DNA of 64,000 nucleotides from Ruminococcus_G sp050944435. GTDB taxonomy: Bacteria; Bacillota; Clostridia; Lachnospirales; Lachnospiraceae. Every line of letters begins with the position of its first letter. The first letter of the stretch is position 1. The stretch covers positions 90,261 to 154,260 of the forward strand of contig JBMNRB010000006.1 of NCBI GenBank assembly GCA_050944435.1, written 5' to 3'. A model generated the notes under the pieces. It had not been told where the DNA came from, did no database searches, and saw only the letters and a list, made by a program, of their open reading frames with translations. Positions 42,238 to 50,135 of this stretch are shown piece after piece. Both the position numbers and the translations under genes were made by a program.

Positions 42238-43534
42238 GAGATATTCCATCTATATCCAGCTGCTGCGGCTTCTGATTGCTTCAGCCTTTGCCGCCATCCT
42301 TGCTTTTTTGGTTCTGTATGGAATCGGATCCACAGTTGTTGACAGTCATCTGGAAAATCCTTCCTATGTAGAAAAACTGGATCAAAAATATATTGATCAG
42401 CTGCAGCAGTATGTTACGGATAATCAGGTTCGATCCGGTGATTCTGAGGCGCTTCTGTCCTGGGTGGAGACGCATAAAGTTATATATATCTGTGTATATA
42501 AGGATGACAAAAAAGTTTTTGATTCCGATTATCCCGGACAGGAGTTGGCAGAAGAAGAAATTGAGGCAGAATATTATGAATGGGAAAATTATTATCCGGT
42601 TGAATTCGCCGATGGGGCGGCAACAGTCAATATTCAAAGTGTTTTTGCGTATCAGATGTACAATTACGTACTGATCGGATCCATGATTTTATCTTTTATT
42701 CTGTTTCTGGCGTTGGTTCTGCTGGGGATCAGAAAAAAAATGAACTATATCTTAAAACTGAACAATGAGATTGAGATATTGGAAGGGGGAAGTCTGGATT
42801 ATAAAATTACTGTGGAAGGAAAGGATGAACTTGCGGCCCTTGCGGAGGGTATCGACAATATGAGACTGTCCTTCCAGAGCCTGATTGATCAGGAGGCTAA
42901 GATGATACAGGAAAATCAGCGTATCGTTACCGAAATGTCCCATGATCTTCGGACGCCGGTTACTTCGATTATGCTGTACACAGAGATTTTGAAAAAAGGG
43001 AATTATAAGAACGATGTACAATTGAAAGAATATATTGATAAAATAGAACGGAAAGTCCATCGAATGAAACAGCTTACGGATCATCTGTTCGAATATTCTC
43101 TCATAACGGGAGAGACAGAAGTGGAACTGGAAAAACCGGAATATTATGAGGTCTTGTTTTATGATCTGCTTTCCGAAACCTGCAGTTATCTGGAACAGCA
43201 GGGATTTCAGGTATCTTTTCAAGTGGAGTGGATCTACAAAAAGATTAAAATATCCGAGAACTATATCATGAGGATTACCGATAATATTACGTCCAATCTG
43301 GTAAAATATGCAGATCCCGCCGTTCCCATAACCATTTCTTCTGCCTGTGAAGGTTCCATGGCCGGATTTATGTTCGAAAATAAAATTCAAAAACATGCTG
43401 AAGCAGAAAGTACGGGAATCGGAGTACAGAGTATTAAAAATATGATGTTGAAAATGGGGGGGAAATGTATGACACAGCAAGATGGAGAGATGTTTCGGAT
43501 TACATTGCTGTTTCCTGTATGCAAAGATGAGTAA
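42218..43534 (+). CDS. Sensor histidine kinase
   Basis: A ~438-residue membrane kinase partnered with the overlapping response regulator. Two membrane helices (about 18-38 and 148-168) flank a ~105-residue acidic extracellular sensor, followed by HAMP, a dimerisation helix with phospho-acceptor His in EMSHDLRTPVTS, and an ATPase domain. N-box is NITSNLVKYA and the G1-like region is weak (SMAGFMFENK); the G2 box reads STGIGVQSIKNM. The start is either the TTG at 42218 with AAAGGGG upstream, or the ATG at 42230. A terminator follows. Confidence 0.88.
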   Translation: MKQEMHRRYSIYIQLLRLLIASAFAAILAFLVLYGIGSTVVDSHLENPSYVEKLDQKYIDQLQQYVTDNQVRSGDSEALLSWVETHKVIYICVYKDDKKVFDSDYPGQELAEEEIEAEYYEWENYYPVEFADGAATVNIQSVFAYQMYNYVLIGSMILSFILFLALVLLGIRKKMNYILKLNNEIEILEGGSLDYKITVEGKDELAALAEGIDNMRLSFQSLIDQEAKMIQENQRIVTEMSHDLRTPVTSIMLYTEILKKGNYKNDVQLKEYIDKIERKVHRMKQLTDHLFEYSLITGETEVELEKPEYYEVLFYDLLSETCSYLEQQGFQVSFQVEWIYKKIKISENYIMRITDNITSNLVKYADPAVPITISSACEGSMAGFMFENKIQKHAEAESTGIGVQSIKNMMLKMGGKCMTQQDGEMFRITLLFPVCKDE

Positions 43535-43571
43535 ATCTTACTCTCAAAAAATATTGTAATGAAATGAAAGG

Positions 43572-43605
43572 ACGGCATAGCCAATGGCTATGCCGTGTTT
43601 CTTTT
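43572..43605 (+). terminator. Terminator of the two-component operon
   Basis: A perfect 11-bp stem (ACGGCATAGCC at 43572-43582 with its complement at 43586-43596) with a 3-nt AAT loop, followed by GTTTCTTTTA. Confidence 0.85.
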
Positions 43606-43634
43606 ATTGTCCGGTTTGATAATTATTCCTGCTA

Positions 43635-43793
43635 TTAAGAATGTTTGTTTTTTGATAGCCCAAGAATATAATCAGCCGATACACGATAGTATTTACACAA
43701 TGCAATCAAATGCCGAATTGGAAGTTCATTTGCACCCCGCTCATAGCGGGCGTACATAGTTTGTGAAGTGCCGAGATAGTCGGCAAGTTCTTG
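43635..43793 (-). pseudogene. Xre-family HTH regulator remnant
   Basis: On the minus strand from 43793 the frame reads QELADYLGTSQTMYARYERG and continues with ELPIRHLIALCKYYRVSADY to a stop at 43635. This is the C-terminal three quarters of a Cro/C1-type helix-turn-helix domain. The codon just before QELA is TAG, and no start lies upstream, so the N-terminal helix has been lost or interrupted. Together with the terminator it fills the 327-bp gap between the kinase and the PqqD-like gene. It marks this spot as an old insertion or rearrangement site. Confidence 0.72.
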
Positions 43794-43861
43794 CTAATTT
43801 ATCGCCCTTTTATTTATTTACATAAAGGCAGAAAGATATTTGCGAAAAGGAAAGGATAGTT

Positions 43862-44392
43862 ATGAAAAAAATACCATATGTTCCTGTGAAAGCCTGGGTA
43901 GTGGACAGAGCGGAAAATGACAATATTCTGCAGCATACCGGCGGGAAAAGGGAAAACGGCTATATGCGTCTGATCGATGGGCTGAAAATGCGCCAGGTAG
44001 CCGGGCAGACAATATTGTTTCCAGTGGGGAAAGCAGTTGCCAGAGTTTCGCAAGCAGCGGTGTTAAACAGCGAAGCAGCGGAGATGGTAAAGATGATGAC
44101 AGAAGATTTCACCGTGGACATTATTGTCCAAAAAGCCCTGAAAATTTTTAAGGCGGAGGAAAACGTTCTGCGTAAAGATATTGAAAAACTGGTGAATACG
44201 TTGGAACGTGCCGGCATGCTAGAGGGAGAAGAATTTACGAAACGGTTGCTTTCAGAAAAAAAAATAATTTCAGGAACGGCAATTATGGTAAACGGACAAA
44301 TTGTTTCAAATAAAATAACTAATGGGGACGATATGACATTACTAAAAAAATTAAATAAAGTGAATAAGAAAGGATCAAAAAGAAAAAGGTGA
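43862..44392 (+). CDS. PqqD-like protein with C-terminal extension
   Basis: A 176-residue protein. Residues ~45-120 have the PqqD/RiPP-recognition fold (LFPVGKAVARVSQAAVLNSE, EMVKMMTEDFTVDIIVQKAL, and LVNTLERAGML), which in peptide-modification systems binds the leader of a precursor. An N-terminal ~40 residues and a basic C-terminal ~55 residues (ending KVNKKGSKRKR) are extra. AAAGGAAAGG lies before the ATG. It starts a tight three-gene set with an unknown 103-aa protein and an HPr-kinase-like protein. Local sequence is richer in A and T than the conserved genes. Confidence 0.75.
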   Translation: MKKIPYVPVKAWVVDRAENDNILQHTGGKRENGYMRLIDGLKMRQVAGQTILFPVGKAVARVSQAAVLNSEAAEMVKMMTEDFTVDIIVQKALKIFKAEENVLRKDIEKLVNTLERAGMLEGEEFTKRLLSEKKIISGTAIMVNGQIVSNKITNGDDMTLLKKLNKVNKKGSKRKR

Positions 44393-44396
44393 CGTT

Positions 44397-44708
44397 ATGG
44401 GAGAAGTAAAAGGAATAATCACAGAAGAAGAATTAAAAGCATACAGTGATGCTGAGATTATGCTTTTGGACGGCACAAATAATGCCATTCAATCCGAGGG
44501 AGAACAGGCTGGAAGCGGAAATTATAATTGGACTTTAAGATGGGATCAAGACGGATTTACGGGACTTGGATGGTATGCCAGGAATCATGACTATTCTCAG
44601 GAATCAGAAGAAACAATTAGAAATGAAGCATTTCAAATTGCATATTCATTATGGATTAACAGCCGTGATCATGAAAGTGCAGGCTGTGTAGAGTTTATTT
44701 TACAGTAA
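44397..44708 (+). CDS. Unknown 103-aa protein between PqqD-like and HPr-kinase-like genes
   Basis: No family recognised. It is acidic and soluble, with an N-terminal helix (ITEEELKAYSDAEIM), a central Gly/Trp/Asn-rich segment (AGSGNYNWTLRWDQDGFTGL) and a C-terminal region with a single Cys (SAGCVEFILQ). AAAGGTG precedes the ATG. Its place between a leader-binding domain and a kinase-like protein makes it a candidate substrate or precursor of the cassette, but no leader-core boundary such as a double Gly is evident. It may equally be an accessory protein. Confidence 0.65.
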   Translation: MGEVKGIITEEELKAYSDAEIMLLDGTNNAIQSEGEQAGSGNYNWTLRWDQDGFTGLGWYARNHDYSQESEETIRNEAFQIAYSLWINSRDHESAGCVEFILQ

Positions 44709-45355
44709 TGATTTATAATATCGCTATGTCTTTGATAGATATCGAATGTAGTTATCTGCTTTCTCGGGAATGGAAATTGTTCCATTTCAAAACAACAGAA
44801 AAATGTGACGAAACAGTGAGAGGAGAAAAATATTTTTCTGAGCTGAATGTATATCAACGTTGTGCAAATATTCTATTAACAAAAGGAGTGCTTCACCTGC
44901 ACAGTTCTTTTGTTCTTCATCAAGGAAAAGCGTTGTTATTTACCGGGCCTTCCGGGATTGGAAAAACAACTCAGGCAGAATTATGGAGAGACTATCAGGG
45001 ATCGATGATTGTAAATGGAGATGCATGTTTAATGCGGAAAATAGAAGGCGGGTGGTATGCTTTTGGCACGCCTGTTCATGGGACCAGTTCTTACTGCGAA
45101 AATAAGAAGGCGCCTATTTCCGCTATCATTATACTAAAACAATGGGAAGAGAATTTGCTTGTTAAAGCAGATCCTTTTTCTGCACTTTCTTCTAGTTTGT
45201 CGGAATTTTACCGTCCTAGAATGAGAAAAGAGACGGAAGAAAAATTTTGGAATGCCATAGATTCTCTTTTCCAGGAAATACCGTTTTATCATCTGAATTG
45301 CCGGCCTGATAAAGAAGCAACAGAAATTGTAAAGAGAGAAATATTTAGTGTGTGA
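44708..45355 (+). CDS. HPr-kinase-like protein of a PqqD cassette
   Basis: A 215-residue protein with the P-loop GPSGIGKTTQAELWRDY, a second motif IVNGDACLM, and FGTPVHGTSSYCENKKAPIS, matching the HprK C-terminal kinase domain but lacking the HprK N-terminal domain. Such stand-alone kinases are found with PqqD-type proteins in lasso and other RiPP clusters, where one class phosphorylates the peptide. The start overlaps the previous stop (TAATG) without a clear ribosome-binding site; an ATG at 44726 is an alternative. The gene stop lies in a terminator stem. Confidence 0.78.
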   Translation: MIYNIAMSLIDIECSYLLSREWKLFHFKTTEKCDETVRGEKYFSELNVYQRCANILLTKGVLHLHSSFVLHQGKALLFTGPSGIGKTTQAELWRDYQGSMIVNGDACLMRKIEGGWYAFGTPVHGTSSYCENKKAPISAIIILKQWEENLLVKADPFSALSSSLSEFYRPRMRKETEEKFWNAIDSLFQEIPFYHLNCRPDKEATEIVKREIFSV

Positions 45356-45397
45356 CAGTATGAGCATTGATTGGATGCATACTGTCACACACTTTTT
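45348..45397 (+). terminator. Terminator of the PqqD/HPrK-like cassette
   Basis: A perfect 15-bp stem (45348-45362 with 45378-45392), T5 tract after it. The left arm includes the stop codon of the kinase-like gene. Confidence 0.85.
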
Positions 45398-45482
45398 CTA
45401 TAGTTCTTTACTGGCAATCTTCCTTGATCTGTGATAAAATGCGGAAGGAAAAAGATATATACTTAGGAAAGAAAAGAGTTTT

Positions 45483-46385
45483 ATGATTATAAGTGCAAGC
45501 CGGAGAACGGATATTCCCGCCTGTTTTTCCCACTGGTTGTGCAGAAGGATACGGGAAGAATATGTTCTTGTGAGAAACCCAATGAATTTTCATCAGATAA
45601 GCAGAATCAGTCTTTCACCGTCCGTTGTTGAAGGGATTGTTTTCTGGACGAAAAACCCTCTTCCTTTTATGGAATATTTAACGGAGTTTGAAAAGTATAA
45701 TTACTATTTTCAGTTTACTCTTACACCCTATGGATGGGATATTGAATCTGGCCTTCCGCCTAAAAGTGAAATTTTAATTCCAGTTTTTGAAAAATTGTCA
45801 AAACAGATTGGCAGAAAAAGGATTGTCTGGAGATACGATCCTATTCTTCTGAATGAAAAATACACTGTGGATTTCCATTTGAAATCTTTCCAAGAGTTTG
45901 CGTCCCGGCTGGGCGAATTCACCGAAACATGCACCATAAGTTTTCTGGATTTGTACCGGAGCATTTCCAAAAAAATAAAGGAGCGCAATATCCGCACTCC
46001 GGATTTTCAGGAGCAGACAGAGATTGCAGGGCAGTTTGCCAAGACGGCGAAAACATATGGATTTACCGTAAATACCTGCGCGGAAGAAGGAGATTTTGCT
46101 TCGCTGGGGGTGAAACACGGCTGCTGTATCGACAAGGATCGTTTGGAGGAGATCGGGAATATTTCTATTAAAGGAAAAAAAGACCCTTATCAGAGAAAAG
46201 AGTGCAGATGTGTTGCAAGTGTGGATATAGGTGCGTATAATACCTGTGAAAACGGATGCGTTTATTGTTATGCAAATCGCAGCAAAATCGCCGTGAAAAA
46301 AAATAATCAGCTTCATGATCCGGACTCCCCTTTGCTGTTTGGGCATGTGGAGCCGGAGGATACCATAAAAGAAAGAGAAGAATAA
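45483..46385 (+). CDS. DUF1848 family protein with C-terminal cysteine motif
   Basis: A 300-residue protein of the DUF1848 family, recognised by the start MIISASRRTDIPACFSHW and FWTKNPLPFMEYL. Near the C-terminus (about residues 240-265) is CRCVASVDIGAYNTC followed by ENGCVYCYANRS, which holds a CxxxCxxC set like that of radical-SAM enzymes but at the opposite end of the protein. Function is not established. A purine-rich weak site precedes the ATG. It overlaps the TrmH-family gene by one base. Confidence 0.82.
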   Translation: MIISASRRTDIPACFSHWLCRRIREEYVLVRNPMNFHQISRISLSPSVVEGIVFWTKNPLPFMEYLTEFEKYNYYFQFTLTPYGWDIESGLPPKSEILIPVFEKLSKQIGRKRIVWRYDPILLNEKYTVDFHLKSFQEFASRLGEFTETCTISFLDLYRSISKKIKERNIRTPDFQEQTEIAGQFAKTAKTYGFTVNTCAEEGDFASLGVKHGCCIDKDRLEEIGNISIKGKKDPYQRKECRCVASVDIGAYNTCENGCVYCYANRSKIAVKKNNQLHDPDSPLLFGHVEPEDTIKEREE

Positions 46386-47206
46386 TGGCAACTATCATTG
46401 AAATTACAGATTTTATGGCGCCGGAACTGGACGTATACGCCAGACTCACAGAGAATCAGCTGCTAAACCGCCATGAACCGGAAAAAGGAATATTCATTGC
46501 GGAAAGTCCGAAGGTAATCGAGCGGGCTCTTAACGCAGGATGCGTACCCCTATCCTTTCTGATGGAAAAAAAACATCTGACCGCCCAGGAAGGGAAAATT
46601 CTGGAAAGATGTGAAAACACTCCGGCGTATACAGCAGAATTCCAAGTGCTGACACAGCTTACCGGGTACCATCTTACCAGAGGAATGCTGTGCGCCATGC
46701 ACCGTCCGGCCCTTCCGGCGGCAGAGGATATATGTAAAAAAGCCAGCCGGATTGCGGTGTTGGAAAATGTGGTAAATCCCACCAACGTGGGCGCTGTATT
46801 CCGTTCGGCTGCGGCGCTTAACATGGATGCAGTACTTTTGACGCCGGACTGCAGCAATCCCCTGTACAGGAGAGCAATCCGGGTCAGTATGGGAACGGTG
46901 TTTCAGATACCGTGGACATTTTTACCAGGCACCTGGCCCAATCCGGGAATGCAGCTTCTGAAAGAGGCCGGTTTCAGGACGGTTGCCATGGCGCTGCAAA
47001 AGGATTCTCTGTCCATTGACGATCCCAGGCTGACCAAGGAGAAAAAACTGGCGGTGGTGCTGGGAGCGGAGGGAGACGGACTGTCCGCCGCAACGATTGC
47101 AGACTGTGATTACATGGTACAGATTCCCATGTCCCACGGCGTCGATTCTCTGAATGTGGCGGCGGCCAGCGCCGTTGCGTTCTGGCAGTTGGGCAGGAGG
47201 CAGTGA
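46385..47206 (+). CDS. TrmH/SpoU-family RNA methyltransferase
   Basis: A 273-residue SPOUT 2'-O-methyltransferase. The N-terminal domain (FIAESPKVIERAL) is substrate-binding, and the three SpoU motifs follow: NVVNPTNVGAVFRSAAAL, VVLGAEGDGLS and VQIPMSHGVDSLNVAAA. Such proteins methylate rRNA or tRNA ribose; the target is unknown here. Its ATG overlaps the DUF1848 stop (TAATG) and its stop overlaps the next start (TGATG), so the three are translated in series. Confidence 0.92.
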   Translation: MATIIEITDFMAPELDVYARLTENQLLNRHEPEKGIFIAESPKVIERALNAGCVPLSFLMEKKHLTAQEGKILERCENTPAYTAEFQVLTQLTGYHLTRGMLCAMHRPALPAAEDICKKASRIAVLENVVNPTNVGAVFRSAAALNMDAVLLTPDCSNPLYRRAIRVSMGTVFQIPWTFLPGTWPNPGMQLLKEAGFRTVAMALQKDSLSIDDPRLTKEKKLAVVLGAEGDGLSAATIADCDYMVQIPMSHGVDSLNVAAASAVAFWQLGRRQ

Positions 47207-47928
47207 TGGCGGGACTTGGTACGTTAATCAATGTTGGAGGAGTTTTACTGGGCGGCTTCGGCGGATTGCTCTGCGGAAAACGCCTGGGAAAAAATGTACA
47301 GGATACCCTTATGGGAGTTGTAGGCGTCTGCGTGTTGTTTCTGGGAATTTCCGGCGCTCTGGAACAGATGCTGTCCATAGATAAAGGCGCATTGAAAAGC
47401 GGCGGCACGATGATGATGATTGCAAGTATCTCCATCGGAGCGGTAATCGGTGAGCTGCTGAATATTGAAGGGCGATTTGAACAGTTTGGAGAATGGCTGA
47501 AAAGGATTACAAAAAATCACGGCGACCCTCTCTTTGTGGATGGATTTGTCACCACATCGCTGGTTATCTGTGTGGGAGCCATGGCTGTTATTGGCGCCGT
47601 CACAGACGGCCTGACAGGAGATTATTCTATTTTGGCTGCCAAGGCGGTGCTGGATATGATTATCGTTCTGGTGATGACTGCGTCAAAGGGAAAGGGATGC
47701 ATCTTTTCTGCCGTCCCTATTTTTTTGTTTCAGGGACTGATTACCCTGTTCGCCAGGTTTATTGAACCGGTGATGACGGATCAGGCCCTTGCCAATCTGT
47801 CGCTGACGGGTTCCGTGTTGATTTTCTGTGTGGGACTGAATCTGGTCTGGGGAAAGAAAATTAAAGTGGGGAATTTGCTGCCGGCCATTGTCATTGCTGT
47901 GATCTGGGCCTTTCTTCCCTTTGAATAA
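47206..47928 (+). CDS. DUF554 membrane protein (YdfK/YqgA family)
   Basis: A 240-residue polytopic protein with about seven hydrophobic segments, starting AGLGTLINVGGVLLGGFGG, followed by the family motif near SIGAVIGELLNIEGRFEQFG and the mid-region VICVGAMAVIGAVTDGLTGD. Function is unknown; a transport role is usually guessed. The ATG is at 47206; the GTG one codon earlier is not preferred. GGCAGGAGGCAG is well placed. It overlaps the methyltransferase stop. Confidence 0.88.
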   Translation: MAGLGTLINVGGVLLGGFGGLLCGKRLGKNVQDTLMGVVGVCVLFLGISGALEQMLSIDKGALKSGGTMMMIASISIGAVIGELLNIEGRFEQFGEWLKRITKNHGDPLFVDGFVTTSLVICVGAMAVIGAVTDGLTGDYSILAAKAVLDMIIVLVMTASKGKGCIFSAVPIFLFQGLITLFARFIEPVMTDQALANLSLTGSVLIFCVGLNLVWGKKIKVGNLLPAIVIAVIWAFLPFE

Positions 47929-47951
47929 AGCATGGAATACAGAGGAAAATA

Positions 47952-48416
47952 ATGGAAAAAATCACGGTAAGAAGATATACGCAGGAAGATGGGGAAAAGC
48001 TTGCGCTGTTGTTTTATGAAACGGTCCACACCGTCAATGCAAAAGATTATACTGCCGTTCAGCTTGAGGCGTGGGCGCCCAAAAGGAGAGACCAAAAGGA
48101 GTGGAACCGGTCCTTTATGGCGCATATCAGCTACGTTGCGGTAAAAGAGAATGTGATTGTTGGATTTGGCGATATAGATGATGAAGGTTATCTGGACCGG
48201 CTGTATGTACACAGAGATTATCAGAGACATGGAGTGGGAACGGCGCTGTGCAATGTGCTGGAGAATGCGATACAGACACCGGAAATTCTTACCCATGCTT
48301 CCATCACAGCCAGACCTTTTTTTGAAAAGCGGGGCTATCGTACAGTGAAAGAGCAGCAGGTGGAACGAGAGGGCGTTCTGCTTACCAATTTTGTGATGAA
48401 AAAAAACAGGGAGTAA
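47952..48416 (+). CDS. GNAT family N-acetyltransferase
   Basis: A 154-residue GNAT acetyltransferase. The acetyl-CoA-binding motif A is RLYVHRDYQRHGVGTALCNVL (V/R-x-x-QRxGVGTAL core), and SITARPFFEKRGYRTVKEQ is motif B. It starts RRYTQEDGEKLALLFYETVH, like YafP-type members. The substrate cannot be told. It follows the DUF554 gene by 23 bp with a GAGGAAAATA site. Confidence 0.88.
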   Translation: MEKITVRRYTQEDGEKLALLFYETVHTVNAKDYTAVQLEAWAPKRRDQKEWNRSFMAHISYVAVKENVIVGFGDIDDEGYLDRLYVHRDYQRHGVGTALCNVLENAIQTPEILTHASITARPFFEKRGYRTVKEQQVEREGVLLTNFVMKKNRE

Positions 48417-48434
48417 GAGACTGGAGGGAGAGAG

Positions 48435-48818
48435 ATGCTTTTCTGGATTTATATGATGGTGATGGAAATTCTGATTCCCCTTGTGATGATCGGGTTTGGA
48501 AAAAAGTTTTCCAAAAGTGCGCCGAAAGAAATAAACGGGATATATGGATACCGAACTTCCATGTCGATGAAAAACCGGGAAACCTGGGATTTTGCCCATC
48601 GTTATTTCGGACAGATCTGGTATAGGCTGGGGCGGATCGCCCTTCCTTTGTCAGTCATCGCCATGTGCTTCGTAATGGGAAAAGATAAAGATACCGTCGG
48701 GAACCTGGGAATGATTATCACCATAGTACAGTTGATTGTGCTTATCGTCCCCATATTCTTTACAGAGAGAGCATTGAGGCAGAATTTCGACAAGTATGGG
48801 ATAAGGAAAGAGAAATGA
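48435..48818 (+). CDS. SdpI/YfhL-family membrane protein
   Basis: A 127-residue membrane protein with three hydrophobic segments (about 1-20, 63-80, 90-110). The SdpI signature is clear: IYGYRTSMSMKNRETWDFAH followed by a YFGQIW helix. SdpI itself gives immunity to the SdpC cannibalism toxin and acts as a signal receptor, but most homologues have unknown roles. GGAGGGAGAGAG precedes the ATG. No toxin gene is adjacent. Confidence 0.82.
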   Translation: MLFWIYMMVMEILIPLVMIGFGKKFSKSAPKEINGIYGYRTSMSMKNRETWDFAHRYFGQIWYRLGRIALPLSVIAMCFVMGKDKDTVGNLGMIITIVQLIVLIVPIFFTERALRQNFDKYGIRKEK

Positions 48819-48857
48819 GTGCAGAAAATAACAGAGACGGAATATGAGGTGAAGAAA

Positions 48858-50135
48858 ATGCAGCTTGTTGACAAGTATATCAGTTATGTAAAATCAGAAG
48901 CGATAAAAAATCCGGAAAAGAGCTGGAATAAAATCTTGTTCGGATTTCAGGCCAATAAGTGGAGGATGAAACTGCTTCCCAATAAAAATATGGCAAAGGG
49001 ATACCAGAAGCTGGAGCAGATGATGATGACGTTGGTGTCCGACTCCCTGTACCGGAAAGAGCGGTATGTATGGGGCAATATTTTTGCACCTTGCGAGCTG
49101 ATGCAGTGCTTTGATCTGGCGACTCTTTCCATTGAATGTCTCGCCTGTTATATGAGCGGCTATCATCTGGAAGACTATTTTATTGATTATGCTCAGGACA
49201 TGGGAATTGCGCCCACACTGTGTTCTTATCATAAAACTTTTGTGGGAGGAGTAGAAAGCGGAGTTATCCGCAGTCCGGAATATGCGGTAACTACTTCTTT
49301 GTCCTGCGACGGAAATCTGAATACCTTTCGCTATCTGGAAAAGAAAGCGAAAGTACCCTTTACATTTTTAGATATCCCTTATGAAGATGATGAAGCGTCG
49401 GTAGCTTATCTGGCAGATCAGCTTCGGAACTTTGCAAAAGATCTGGAAAGAAAGACAGGCAAAAAATTTGAGGAACAGAAACTGAAAGAAGCAATCCGGA
49501 TTGAGAATGAAACCAGAAGGGAACTGAAGAAATTTTTCCAGTATCAGAGCCTTCATTTTTATCCGGGAGAACTGATCAGTCACCTTTACCTGATGATGGG
49601 AATGCATCTTCTGATCGGCACCCGGGAATTCCTGGATCTGGTCCGCTTTATGAATGAGGATATCCAGACTTATCCTCTTTTTGAAGGGAAAAAGATTCTC
49701 TGGGTTCATCTGATGCCCTTTTATCAGGAAAGTCTGAAAGAATGTTTCGGTTACAGCAAAAAATACCAGATTGTGGGATGCGATATGAGTCTGGATTATG
49801 CAGAAGAGATGGATGCAGAGAAACCCTTTGAAGCCCTGGCCAGGAAGATTATTAAAAACCTTTTCAATGGTTCTTACAGCTTTAAAGCGGAAAATATAGA
49901 GAAGCTGGCAGACAAACTTCAGCCTGATGCGGTCATTCATTTCTGTCACTGGGGATGTAAACAGGCATCCGGCGGAAGCGTCCTTTTGAAAGAGCGGATG
50001 CAGGAGAAAAATATTCCCATGCTGATCCTGGATGGCGACGGCGTGGACAAGCGAAACAGCCATGACGGCCAGATTAAAACGAGACTGGAAGCATTTCTGG
50101 AGATGATTGAAACGGGAGAGAACAAGCCATGTTAG
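48858..50135 (+). CDS. 2-hydroxyacyl-CoA dehydratase-like subunit
   Basis: A 425-residue protein of the HgdB/BcrB superfamily, whose members carry a 4Fe-4S cluster for radical dehydration or reduction. Candidate ligands are the cysteines in FAPCELMQCFDL, IECLACYMSG, and HFCHWGCKQASGG. The ATG at 48858 follows TGAGGTGAAG; the GTG at 48819 would overlap the SdpI stop. It overlaps the next gene by 7 bp. No CoA-transferase is adjacent, so a small-molecule reductase like double-cubane cluster proteins is as possible as an acyl-CoA dehydratase. Confidence 0.85.
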   Translation: MQLVDKYISYVKSEAIKNPEKSWNKILFGFQANKWRMKLLPNKNMAKGYQKLEQMMMTLVSDSLYRKERYVWGNIFAPCELMQCFDLATLSIECLACYMSGYHLEDYFIDYAQDMGIAPTLCSYHKTFVGGVESGVIRSPEYAVTTSLSCDGNLNTFRYLEKKAKVPFTFLDIPYEDDEASVAYLADQLRNFAKDLERKTGKKFEEQKLKEAIRIENETRRELKKFFQYQSLHFYPGELISHLYLMMGMHLLIGTREFLDLVRFMNEDIQTYPLFEGKKILWVHLMPFYQESLKECFGYSKKYQIVGCDMSLDYAEEMDAEKPFEALARKIIKNLFNGSYSFKAENIEKLADKLQPDAVIHFCHWGCKQASGGSVLLKERMQEKNIPMLILDGDGVDKRNSHDGQIKTRLEAFLEMIETGENKPC

